Source of the DNA: DASPXK01 sp035637315
GTDB taxonomy: Bacteria > Chloroflexota > UBA6077 > JACCZL01
DNA length: 9,608 bases
Assembly: GCA_035637315.1 (NCBI GenBank)
Contig: DASPXK010000186.1
Coordinates: 1 to 9,608, forward strand
Direction: 5' to 3'
This document shows, one piece after another, positions 1 through 5,955 of this stretch (position 1 is its first letter; every line of letters starts with the position of its first letter). The notes beneath the pieces are model-generated. The model was not told the DNA's origin. It did no database searches and saw only the letters and a list, made by a program, of their open reading frames with translations. The translations under genes were made by a program, and so were the position numbers.

Positions 1-1
1 G

Positions 2-412
2 GCAACCGAGGTTGTCCAGGTCGCGCTGCTGGTGAGCATCGCCGCGCTGATCCTCGGCTGGCGCCCGGCCGGTAACCCGGTCCTGGCCCTGCTCGGCCTG
101 CTGCTGGGAACGGCCGCCTTCGGTGGGCTCGGGTTGTGGATGGCGGGCGCGCTGCGAGCCGAGGCAACACTCGGTGTGGCGAACGGCATGTACCTGGTCC
201 TACTGTTGCTTGGCGGGATCCTCTTCCCGCTCTCGGCGCTGCCCGATCCGCTGGCTGCGTTGGCTGGCCTGCTGCCGGCCGCCGCGCTCTCCGAGACCGT
301 GCGTGCAAGTCTGTCCCCGGGCGCGTCCGCTCCGATCGGCACTCTCGCGCTGCTGGCGCTCTGGGCGCTGGCCATGCCTCTGGCGGCGGCGATGACCTTT
401 CGGTGGGAGTGA
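2..412 (+). CDS. ABC-2 type transporter permease, C-terminal part (5' truncated)
   Basis: The frame is open from base 2 and ends at TGA 410-412, so these 136 residues are the C-terminal part of a longer gene that begins before the window. An internal GTG at 32 is only the first in-window start-like codon, not the true start. The protein is almost entirely hydrophobic, with about four to five membrane segments. It shows the pattern typical of the ABC-2 permease family (Pfam ABC2_membrane type): a glycine-rich helix (FGGLGLWMAGALRAEA), then a helix ending in GGILFPLSALPDPL, then LLPAAALSETVR before the last helix. The loop with 'FPLSALP' before 'E.VR' is the family's most recognisable stretch. 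Such permeases pair with an ATP-binding subunit, normally encoded just upstream, to export drugs, lipids or polysaccharides. The substrate cannot be told from this fragment. Confidence 0.85.
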   Translation, partial: ATEVVQVALLVSIAALILGWRPAGNPVLALLGLLLGTAAFGGLGLWMAGALRAEATLGVANGMYLVLLLLGGILFPLSALPDPLAALAGLLPAAALSETVRASLSPGASAPIGTLALLALWALAMPLAAAMTFRWE

Positions 413-461
413 GCCTGCTCCCGAGCCCCCCGAAGCGCGCCCGTTTGTTGCTGCCAGGAGA

Positions 462-479
462 GGTGGGTGTGATCCCACC
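462..479. other. Short perfect hairpin downstream of the permease gene
   Basis: GGTGGG (462-467) and CCCACC (474-479) form a perfect 6-bp stem with a 6-base loop, 50 bases after the permease stop. It is followed by GAGACGTTTCTGG rather than a clean T-run, so it could be a weak terminator for the permease operon or an operator. The rest of 413-587 holds no convincing gene. Confidence 0.35.
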
Positions 480-587
480 GAGACGTTTCTGGCCACCCAG
501 GAGACATCCTTGTGACGCCGGGCGCGATACGATCGGCCGGTCGCGTCGAGGCTGACGTGATCCGCCTGAGGCCGACGAGGACGTTAG

Positions 588-668
588 ATGGTCGAGCTCG
601 CGTTTATCGTGTTGGCGGTGGGCTTCTCGCTGGCTGTCGCGCAGCTTTTTGTTTGTGGTCGTGAGTGA
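588..668 (+). CDS. 26-residue single-helix membrane peptide (small ORF 1)
   Basis: ATG 588 to TGA 666-668. A GAGG ribosome site at 577-580 lies 7 bases before the start, which is what makes this tiny frame credible. The peptide begins MVELAFIVLAVGFSLAV and ends LFVCGRE. It is one hydrophobic helix (about residues 3-22) with an acidic residue near the N-terminus and a short Cys/Arg/Glu tail, so it should be a single-pass inner-membrane peptide. Two-gene sets of such peptides are known at the head of kdp potassium-ATPase operons in high-GC bacteria, where one is KdpF. The resemblance here is in size, topology and position only, and no kdpA, kdpB or kdpC follows. It matches small ORF 2 in exact length and in 8 of 26 positions when aligned without gaps. 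The function is unknown. Confidence 0.55.
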   Translation: MVELAFIVLAVGFSLAVAQLFVCGRE

Positions 669-705
669 CACGCGGCACTGTGACGGGACTGTGATCGGAA
701 TTTGG

Positions 706-734
706 TTGTGCCGGCCCCTCACCTGGGGCAGAAT
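706..734 (+). promoter_or_regulatory. Possible promoter overlapped by a hairpin, before small ORF 2
   Basis: TTGTGC (706-711) and CAGAAT (729-734) are 17 bases apart, a weak sigma-70-like pair that would start transcription about 13 bases before the GGAGG site of small ORF 2. Between them GCCCC (714-718) pairs with GGGGC (725-729) around a 6-base loop, making an operator- or attenuator-like stem. Weak -35 match; treat as a candidate only. Confidence 0.25.
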
Positions 735-764
735 GGGGCGACCGGCGTTGCGCGGAGGTGTGCG

Positions 765-845
765 TTGCTGGATCTTGCGGTAATTATCCTTGGCTTGGCC
801 TGTGGGGTTGCCCTGCTCCAGGGCATCATCGGGGGCGAGGCGTAG
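765..845 (+). CDS. 26-residue single-helix membrane peptide (small ORF 2)
   Basis: TTG 765 to TAG 843-845. The TTG start is chosen because a perfect GGAGG (754-758) lies 6 bases upstream and no other start codon is in frame nearby. The peptide starts MLDLAVIILGLACGVALL and ends GEA. It is one hydrophobic helix with an acidic residue at position 3 and a Gly/Glu tail. The length equals that of small ORF 1, and the ungapped alignment gives 8 identities (M1, L4, A5, I7, L9, A16, Q19, G24) plus several conservative pairs (E/D at 3, V/I at 8, V/L at 2, 11 and 17). Its stop is one base before the ATG of the CxxC protein, so the two are probably translated in a coupled way. It could be a KdpF-like subunit that has lost its operon, or a regulatory or toxin-like membrane peptide. 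The sequence alone does not decide. Confidence 0.6.
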   Translation: MLDLAVIILGLACGVALLQGIIGGEA

Positions 846-846
846 C

Positions 847-1071
847 ATGGCTGACCGCCTAATTCGCAATCATCCGCTGATGGTCAGCCAATACCAGGCC
901 ACCATCAAGTGCCGCGACTGCGAGATCTTCATCGGCGCCGGCCACGAAGACATCGTTCCGCTCCCGGCGCCAGACGGGCTTGGCTACATGTGTCGGGCTT
1001 GCTGGCATTCGTACAGGCGTCGGACGCGCGCGACGGACCACCTGCCAACTCGCTGGGCGCTGGGGGTCTAG
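847..1071 (+). CDS. Small protein with two CxxC pairs (putative zinc ribbon), 74 aa
   Basis: ATG 847 to TAG 1069-1071. This start is preferred over an in-frame ATG at 790 because it falls one base after the stop of small ORF 2 and has a GCGAGG ribosome site at 835-840. The protein contains CRDC (residues 22-25) and CRAC (residues 49-52) separated by 23 residues, the spacing of a four-cysteine zinc ribbon, with extra His at 33 and 54. The second knuckle is followed by a basic stretch, WHSYRRRTR, that could contact nucleic acid or membrane. I do not recognise the family. Coupling to a membrane peptide suggests a small operon (588-1071), so the product might be a redox- or metal-responsive partner of those peptides. 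That role is inference. Confidence 0.65.
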   Translation: MADRLIRNHPLMVSQYQATIKCRDCEIFIGAGHEDIVPLPAPDGLGYMCRACWHSYRRRTRATDHLPTRWALGV

Positions 1072-1093
1072 CCGCCACCCGGCCCGCGAAAGC

Positions 1094-1110
1094 GCCCGCC
1101 TCAGGCGGGT
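1094..1110. terminator. Candidate terminator hairpin between convergent genes
   Basis: CCCGCC (1095-1100) and GGCGGG (1104-1109) form a perfect 6-bp stem with a TCA loop, extendable by one G-T pair. It lies in the 83-base gap between the CxxC gene (+) and otsA (-), both of which end here, so it could stop transcription from either side. Neither flank has a long T-run. Confidence 0.45.
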
Positions 1111-1154
1111 TCATCCCCAGACCGGAGGGGCCTGGTCGCCTACTCCCCGCCTGG

Positions 1155-2732
1155 CTAGGTCGGAGGGGCCACCGGACGGCGGGTCAGGTCCTCCTCCAGG
1201 TCGTCCTGTTCGAGCTGAAGGAGACCTGGCTCACGGGTGGGAGCTCCCCCCGGCATAGCCCCGCGCCTGAGCTGGGCCAGGTCGGCGAGCTGGCGTTCCA
1301 GCCACCAGTCCAGGTCATGCCGCACGATCGCCTCATGCAAGAGCGCGGCGCGAGCCTCCCGCTCGGCTTGACCCATCTCCAGAGCGTGCTCCAGGGCCTG
1401 GGTCGTTGCCTCGAGATCGGCGGCCGGGATCGAGACGGCCCCGCCCTTGAGCTGCACGTGGGCCCCAGCCCCCTCTGACAGGACCAGGACGCCGGACCGC
1501 TCGTTGACGATGGGCCCCTCCTTGGCGACCAGGTTCATCCCGTCGATCAACGGGTTTACCAGCAAGACGTCGTACAGGCTCATCGCCGCCAGCGCCAGCG
1601 GATAGTTGTGCTCGTAACCGATCTGAATTGGGTTGCCAAAGCGCCGGTTGATCGCGTCGACCCGCTCGAAGACGGCCGCGCGGTAGCGGCGGTACTCGGG
1701 GACGGTCTCGCGCGATGGGACCAGGAACGCCAGGAACCGGACCCGGCCCCGGAGGTCAGGTCGTCGCTCGAGCAGTTGTGCGAAGGCGTCGAAGCCGCGC
1801 AAGATGTTCTTGCTTGGCTCGAGGCGGTCGACCCGTAGGATGGTGCGCACGCCAGGCTCTGCCGCCAGGCGTTGGGCGTGTCTGCGAGCAGCCGATCCGG
1901 CGGCTACCTGTCGCACGCGGGCTGGGTCGACCGAGATCGGATACGCCCGCACGTGGACCCTGCGATCGCCGAGCCAGACCTCGGATCGGACATAGTCGAC
2001 CTCGGAGCCGACGAGAAAGTCCTCGCAGGAGGCGAGGAAGTTCATGACGTCGCGCCGAGTCTGGAAGCCGACGATGTCGCAGGCTGCCAGAGCGGCGCAG
2101 ATCTCCGTTCGCCACTCGAATGGCAGCAGCCGCCAGTATCGAGGCTCCGGCCAGGGGATGTGGGTGAAATGCTGGATGGTGGCGCCGGGCGCCAGACGGC
2201 GGATTATCCCGGGCACCAGGTACAGGTGGTAATCCTGGACCATGACCGTCGGCGCCGCGTCGTCGGCGGACTCGAGAACGGTACGCGCCAGCATTTCGTT
2301 GGCCGGCACGTAGCCGGTCTCCCAGGCGTCGTAGCTGACACGGTCCAGGCTTGGGCCGTAGATGGTGTTCCACATGTAGTGTTGGATGAACCAGAGAACC
2401 CGGCTGCTGATCGTCTCGTAGTACTTGCGATACACCTGGCGGTCCAGAGTTACCAGGCGGGCGTCGAGGCCCGGCGCGGGCGTCTCAATCGGCACCCCAA
2501 GCTGGGCCGCTCGGCGGTCACCCTCGCTCATGGCGCAGGCGATCCAGGTGATTGGGCGCAAACCCCCCAGCGAGGCGAGCGCGGTGACCACCCCACCACT
2601 GCCTCTGCTCGCCCGCGGCGCGCCATCCGGACCCACCTCAAACGAGACCGGGCCTCGGTTGCTGGCGAGCAGGATCCGAGAGCCTGGCTGTCCCGCGGCG
2701 AGACGCTGTTGTTCGGGGCGGTCGGCTATCAT
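1155..2732 (-). CDS. otsA: Trehalose-6-phosphate synthase (GT20 family)
   Basis: This cytoplasmic enzyme joins glucose from a nucleotide sugar to glucose-6-phosphate, the first step of the OtsA-OtsB route to trehalose, a stress protectant. The 525-residue frame (ATG 2732; GGAGGGG at 2739-2745 is 6 bases upstream, so the in-frame GTG at 2747 inside that site is unlikely) is the usual family length plus a short C-terminal tail. The active-site residues of E. coli OtsA have counterparts here: SNRGPV near 24-29; Tyr105 and Trp114 (YYETISSRVLW); Asp167 in QDYHL; His191 in HIPWP; Arg303 and Lys308 in VDRLEPSK; and DGMNLVAKE at 397-405. The spacing between these pairs equals that of E. coli. After this motif comes GPIVNERSGVLVLSEGAGA rather than the E. 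coli-type AKEYVA continuation, a variant I associate with actinobacterial and Chloroflexi enzymes. No otsB phosphatase lies next to it. A related GT20 activity such as glucosylglycerol-phosphate synthase is less likely but not excluded. The last roughly 45 residues are rich in Pro, Glu and Asp and outside the catalytic fold. Confidence 0.93.
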   Translation of the reverse strand: MIADRPEQQRLAAGQPGSRILLASNRGPVSFEVGPDGAPRASRGSGGVVTALASLGGLRPITWIACAMSEGDRRAAQLGVPIETPAPGLDARLVTLDRQVYRKYYETISSRVLWFIQHYMWNTIYGPSLDRVSYDAWETGYVPANEMLARTVLESADDAAPTVMVQDYHLYLVPGIIRRLAPGATIQHFTHIPWPEPRYWRLLPFEWRTEICAALAACDIVGFQTRRDVMNFLASCEDFLVGSEVDYVRSEVWLGDRRVHVRAYPISVDPARVRQVAAGSAARRHAQRLAAEPGVRTILRVDRLEPSKNILRGFDAFAQLLERRPDLRGRVRFLAFLVPSRETVPEYRRYRAAVFERVDAINRRFGNPIQIGYEHNYPLALAAMSLYDVLLVNPLIDGMNLVAKEGPIVNERSGVLVLSEGAGAHVQLKGGAVSIPAADLEATTQALEHALEMGQAEREARAALLHEAIVRHDLDWWLERQLADLAQLRRGAMPGGAPTREPGLLQLEQDDLEEDLTRRPVAPPT

Positions 2733-3145
2733 CACGGTCCCCTCCACCCGTCACTGGCGTGACGCGTTCGGAGCCAGCGACCTCCGACAGCGGTCACAAA
2801 GCCCCGTTTTATCGGGCAGGGATACGCAGGATCTGTACCGGGATAACTGGCTGCGGAGCAGGCCCCCATCAGCCCATCGCGCCAGTTCTCACCATCAAAT
2901 GTAGCACACGCGTCGCGCGGGGGTTTGTTCCCGCATCGGGTGGTCCTCCGTCAAGGACCGTCTCCGGCGGGACCCTCTTTCTCCCCCTGGGAGAGGCCGA
3001 CGTCGCGAAGCGAGGCCGAGTGAGGGCTATGTCGGGCTGGCGACCGACCAACGAGCCCGGCGGCGAGAACTAGCCCTCACCCCGACCCCGCGAAGCGCAC
3101 TTGTTCTCTCCCAGAGGGAGAGGGAGACGGGCCGCGGCTCGGAGA
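2733..3145. other. 413-base intergenic region upstream of otsA
   Basis: No gene is supported here. The otsA-proximal part (2748-2900) should carry its promoter. It has a small A/T-rich block (GATAAAAC on the minus strand, about 2807-2814) but no convincing -35 partner. Two perfect short stem-loops lie further out: GCGGG (2917-2921) with CCCGC (2930-2934), and GGTCCT (2942-2947) with AGGACC (2954-2959). The remainder is the palindromic repeat described separately. Confidence 0.6.
2971..3128. repeat. Imperfect palindromic repeat element (MITE/REP-like), about 158 bp
   Basis: Two long arms face each other around a 41-base centre (3030-3070). GTGAGGGCTA at 3020-3029 is exactly matched by TAGCCCTCAC at 3071-3080. 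CTGGGAGAG at 2987-2995 is matched by CTCTCCCAG at 3106-3114. The outer C/T-rich part (2973-2985) is matched by the G/A-rich run at 3115-3126. Each arm also carries the mini-hairpin CGCGAAGCG (3004-3012 and 3089-3097). The element sits 17 bases after the end of the phosphodiesterase gene, so its stem could also work as that operon's transcript end. I see no transposase and no clear target-site duplication. Similar 'CTCTCCC AGAGGGAGAG' palindromes are common intergenic repeats in Chloroflexi and other high-GC genomes; this is from general knowledge, not a search. Confidence 0.7.
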
Positions 3146-3907
3146 TCATGCAGGCTCGGGCGCCCGCCGGCCTAGCTCGGCCAGGACGCGGTCAGGATGG
3201 TTGCTCGCGATCGAGTCGACGCCCATCGCGATCAGCTTCCTGATCTCGCTCGGCTCGGACGTCACCCAGGGGTGGACCGAGAGGCCCGCGGCGTGGGCGC
3301 GCTCGACGTCTTCGGCGGTGCAATGCGAGCATTCAGGCAGCAGCGCGTCGGCGTCGGCGGCGCGGGCGAGTTGAACAGGATCGACCGGGCGGCAGGAGTA
3401 GAGCACACCCGTCGCGAGACTCGGCGCGAGGGCCTTGACGCGCTTGATAGTGGGATGGTCGAACGAGACGACCACGGACCGGTCGAGCATCTGATGCTGC
3501 GCCAGCAGCTCGACGACGTGCTCCTCGATGCCCGGGTACGGCTGCGGGGCTCCCTTGACCTCGATGTCCACGATGCAGCGCTCGCGCATCCAAATGAGGA
3601 CCTCCTCGAGCGTCGGCACGCGCTCGCCAGCGAACTCGGGCCCGAAATGCGACCCGGCGTCGAGGGCGCGGATCTGCTCCAGAGTGTGCTCGCGGACTTG
3701 CCCGGGTCCGTCGGTGGTCCGATCCAGCCGCGAGTCATGGATCACCACGACTCGGTCATCCGCCGTCAGATGGACGTCGAATTCGATCCCGTCCACCCCC
3801 AGCTCGACCGCCTTGCGGAACGAGGCCATCGTGTTCTCCGGCGCGTATCCCATCGCCCCACGATGCCCAAAGATGCGTGGCCGCCCCGTCGCCCGAAGAG
3901 CCAGCAT
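3146..3907 (-). CDS. Glycerophosphodiester phosphodiesterase (GDPD family)
   Basis: The enzyme hydrolyses glycerophosphodiesters, released from phospholipids, to glycerol-3-phosphate and an alcohol, using a metal ion in a TIM barrel. The 253-residue protein is the normal length for a single-domain bacterial GDPD and has no signal peptide, so it is probably cytoplasmic (UgpQ-like rather than periplasmic GlpQ). The diagnostic motifs are all present: GHRG at 14-17 (catalytic His15), PENT at 23-26, EFDV with metal ligands Glu42 and Asp44, HD at 57-58 (second catalytic His57), DRTTDG at 62-67, PTLEEVL near 98-104, DIEVKG with Glu116 and Lys118, and the C-terminal HPWVTS and SNHPD motifs. It starts at ATG 3907, 9 bases after the peptidase stop, with only a weak GACGAG ribosome site, so translation probably depends on the upstream gene. 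Confidence 0.95.
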   Translation of the reverse strand: MLALRATGRPRIFGHRGAMGYAPENTMASFRKAVELGVDGIEFDVHLTADDRVVVIHDSRLDRTTDGPGQVREHTLEQIRALDAGSHFGPEFAGERVPTLEEVLIWMRERCIVDIEVKGAPQPYPGIEEHVVELLAQHQMLDRSVVVSFDHPTIKRVKALAPSLATGVLYSCRPVDPVQLARAADADALLPECSHCTAEDVERAHAAGLSVHPWVTSEPSEIRKLIAMGVDSIASNHPDRVLAELGRRAPEPA

Positions 3908-3916
3908 CGCTACTCG

Positions 3917-5884
3917 TCACAGCCAGCGATCGAACCATGCCAGGATGCGCTCCAGGCGAAGCAGGCGGCGGTCTGGGCGGCCGCTCCTCGACATGTTGTG
4001 GCTCTCCTCCGGGAAGCGCAAGAGCTCCACGGTCCTGCCCCGCCGCCGGAGCGCAACGAAGAACTGCTCGGCCTGCTCGAGCGGGCAGCGCAGGTCCTGT
4101 TCGCCGTGTAGCATCAGCAGCGGAGTGGTGACCTGGTCGACGTAGCTGATCGGGGACATCCGCAAGTAGCGATCGAGTTGTTCGCTCGGAGCGCCCAGCA
4201 GCTCGCGTTCGCAGAAGAATGTGCCGATGTCGCTGGTACCGTACATCGAGAGGAAATTGGACACGCCCCGCATGCTGACCGCGGCCTTGAAGCGGTTGGT
4301 ATGGCCCACGATCCAGTTGGTCATGAAACCGCCGTAGCTGCCGCCGGCCACGCCGAGTCGGTCCCGGTCAACCTCGGATCGCGCGGCGATCACGTCCACG
4401 GCCGACATCAGGTCCTGGTAATCCAGCTCACCCCAGGCGCCGGCGATCTGCGAGCAGAACTGCTCCCCGTAGCCGCGACTGCCGTGCGGGTTGGTATAGA
4501 CGACGTTGTAGCCGCGAGCTGCAAGAAGCTGGAACTCGTGGAAGAAAGCGTAGCCGTAGAGCGCGTGCGGGCCGCCGTGAACCTGGAGGACCGTCGGCCG
4601 CCGGCCGCGCCCGCGGCCGCGCAAGAACCAGCCTTCAACCGACTGCCCATTCGCCCCGCCGAATTCGAAGCGCTCGGGCCGAGCCAGATCGAAGCTGTCG
4701 AGCAGGTCGCGGTTCAGATCGGTCAGTCGGCGCTCGTGGCTTCCGTCGGCCTCGGCCACGAAGACGTTGCCCGGGTCGAGCGGGTCGGTGGCGGCGAAGG
4801 CGATCCGCCCATCGTCCGCCGCGACGCTGAACGAGAGCACCTGGCGCTCCCCGCCGACGAGCAACCGGGGCGCGCTGCCGGCCAGATCAGTCTCGAAAAG
4901 GTGGGCCTTGCCATGGTCGCTGGCGATAAAGCGCACCCGCGCGCCATCCGCGGTCCAGGCCGGAACCGGATCCGGCGCGTGCTCCCGTAGGTCGGCGAGC
5001 AGGTCGCTACCAATGCTGCGATCGAATCGCTCGGTCAGGCAGCGCGGCTTGCCCCCGCTGGCCGCGCCGAGCCAGAGGCGTGTGTTGGCCCCGGCCGGGG
5101 CCTGCGCTGCTCGCCCGAGACAGGCCACCTGGCGACCGTCGGGCGACCAGGCTGGTGCGCACAGCGCCTCTTTGCCTCGGGTCAGTTTCCTCGCCCGGCC
5201 GCCGCTCGCCGGCACGGCCCACACGTCCGAGGCGTCGTTCCAGTCCCGGCCGGGTGTCCTGTTCGAGGTGAAAGCGATTGACGCGCCATCCGGTGACCAG
5301 GCTGGCTCGCCGTCGTCCCAGTCGCCGTCGGTGATCTGGACAGCCTCCCCGCCGCAAGCGCTGATCACGAAGAGGTGCGCGCGCCCCTCGAGCAGCCCGC
5401 GGCCATCCTCTCTGTGCTTGATTCGGCTGATCTGGTGGACCGGCGGCGGCTTGTCGTCCTGGGGCGGCGGGCTGGGGGTGGGACCAGCTCGCGAGATCCA
5501 TGCGAGGCGATCGCCGGTTGGGCTCCACGCGAGCTTCGACACACCCTCTGGCCGGGACGTCAGTTGGCGTGCCTCGCCGCCGTCCGCGGCCAGCACGTAG
5601 GCTTGCGCTTTGCCGCCGTCGCGATCGGAGAGGAAGGCGAGCTGCGAGCCATCGGGTGACCAGCGCGGATGGCTCTCGCGACGAGCGCCGCGAGTGAACC
5701 GTCGCGGCTGCCCACCATCGGTCGGGACCAGCCAGATCGTAGACTGGTAGTCATTAGCGGCCTGGTCCATTCGCGTGAGGACGTAGGCCAGGCGACGGCC
5801 GTCCGGCGAGATCTGGGGGTCGTCGACGACCTCGATCTGGAACAGATCCTCGGCGCTGATCGGACGTCGTCGAACTCTGGGCAT
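3917..5884 (-). CDS. S9-family serine peptidase (acylaminoacyl-peptidase / prolyl oligopeptidase type)
   Basis: A 655-residue protein with the two-domain plan of the S9 family. Residues about 10-390 form a beta-propeller with at least six visible PD40/WD40-like strands (ISPDGRRLAYV, WSPDGSQLAFLSDRD, WSPTGDRLAWIS, WSPDGASIAFTSNR, WSPDGRQVACLGR, WTADGARVRFIAS). Residues about 410-655 form an alpha/beta-hydrolase. The catalytic triad is visible: Ser516 in GGSYGGFMTNW, Asp597 in HGEQDLRCP and His629 in EESHNMSR; QVHGGPH supplies the oxyanion-hole region. These enzymes cut short peptides or remove blocked or N-terminal residues, usually in the cytoplasm; there is no signal peptide here. ATG 5884 is preferred over the adjacent GTG 5887 because GAGAGG lies about 4 bases before it. 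It is the first gene of an operon with the phosphodiesterase. Exact specificity (acylaminoacyl versus dipeptidyl) cannot be read from the sequence. Confidence 0.94.
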   Translation of the reverse strand: MPRVRRRPISAEDLFQIEVVDDPQISPDGRRLAYVLTRMDQAANDYQSTIWLVPTDGGQPRRFTRGARRESHPRWSPDGSQLAFLSDRDGGKAQAYVLAADGGEARQLTSRPEGVSKLAWSPTGDRLAWISRAGPTPSPPPQDDKPPPVHQISRIKHREDGRGLLEGRAHLFVISACGGEAVQITDGDWDDGEPAWSPDGASIAFTSNRTPGRDWNDASDVWAVPASGGRARKLTRGKEALCAPAWSPDGRQVACLGRAAQAPAGANTRLWLGAASGGKPRCLTERFDRSIGSDLLADLREHAPDPVPAWTADGARVRFIASDHGKAHLFETDLAGSAPRLLVGGERQVLSFSVAADDGRIAFAATDPLDPGNVFVAEADGSHERRLTDLNRDLLDSFDLARPERFEFGGANGQSVEGWFLRGRGRGRRPTVLQVHGGPHALYGYAFFHEFQLLAARGYNVVYTNPHGSRGYGEQFCSQIAGAWGELDYQDLMSAVDVIAARSEVDRDRLGVAGGSYGGFMTNWIVGHTNRFKAAVSMRGVSNFLSMYGTSDIGTFFCERELLGAPSEQLDRYLRMSPISYVDQVTTPLLMLHGEQDLRCPLEQAEQFFVALRRRGRTVELLRFPEESHNMSRSGRPDRRLLRLERILAWFDRWL

Positions 5885-5927
5885 CACCCTCTCTGGGCAG
5901 TGGGCGCTTTGCGCTATGGTTGGGCCC

Positions 5928-5955
5928 AGTATACGCGTTGTGCCATGCGTCTCGA
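5928..5955 (-). promoter_or_regulatory. Candidate promoter of the peptidase-phosphodiesterase operon
   Basis: Read on the minus strand, TCGAGA (5950-5955) and TATACT (5928-5933) are 16 bases apart. The -10 box matches the sigma-70 consensus at 5 of 6 positions and the -35 box at 4 of 6. Transcription would begin near 5921, giving a leader of roughly 37 bases before the ATG at 5884. The -35 box touches the left end of the nested palindrome. Confidence 0.4.

Noticed and set aside
413..587. Possible c-di-AMP (ydaO-type) riboswitch or other leader RNA before the small peptides
   Set aside because: I looked for the conserved ydaO blocks because of the kdp-like context and did not find them; only one short hairpin is present.
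511..636. 41-residue frame from GTG 511 overlapping small ORF 1
   Set aside because: No ribosome site, Arg-rich out-of-frame translation, and it conflicts with the better-supported peptide at 588.
790..846. Longer N-terminus for the CxxC protein from ATG 790
   Set aside because: It would overlap most of the second small membrane peptide and lacks a ribosome site; ATG 847 has one and follows the peptide stop by one base.
1872..2762. 296-residue plus-strand frame across otsA
   Set aside because: Antisense shadow of a gene with all GT20 active-site motifs; no ribosome site or recognisable domain.
3197..4111. 304-residue plus-strand frame across the phosphodiesterase and peptidase ends
   Set aside because: Spans the junction of two well-supported minus-strand genes and its translation is Arg/Asp/His-rich without motifs.
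5669..5944. Upstream extension of the glycoside hydrolase frame
   Set aside because: The frame stays open into the peptidase gene on the other strand, but this part has no glycosidase or signal-peptide features and would overlap the peptidase coding region and its promoter.
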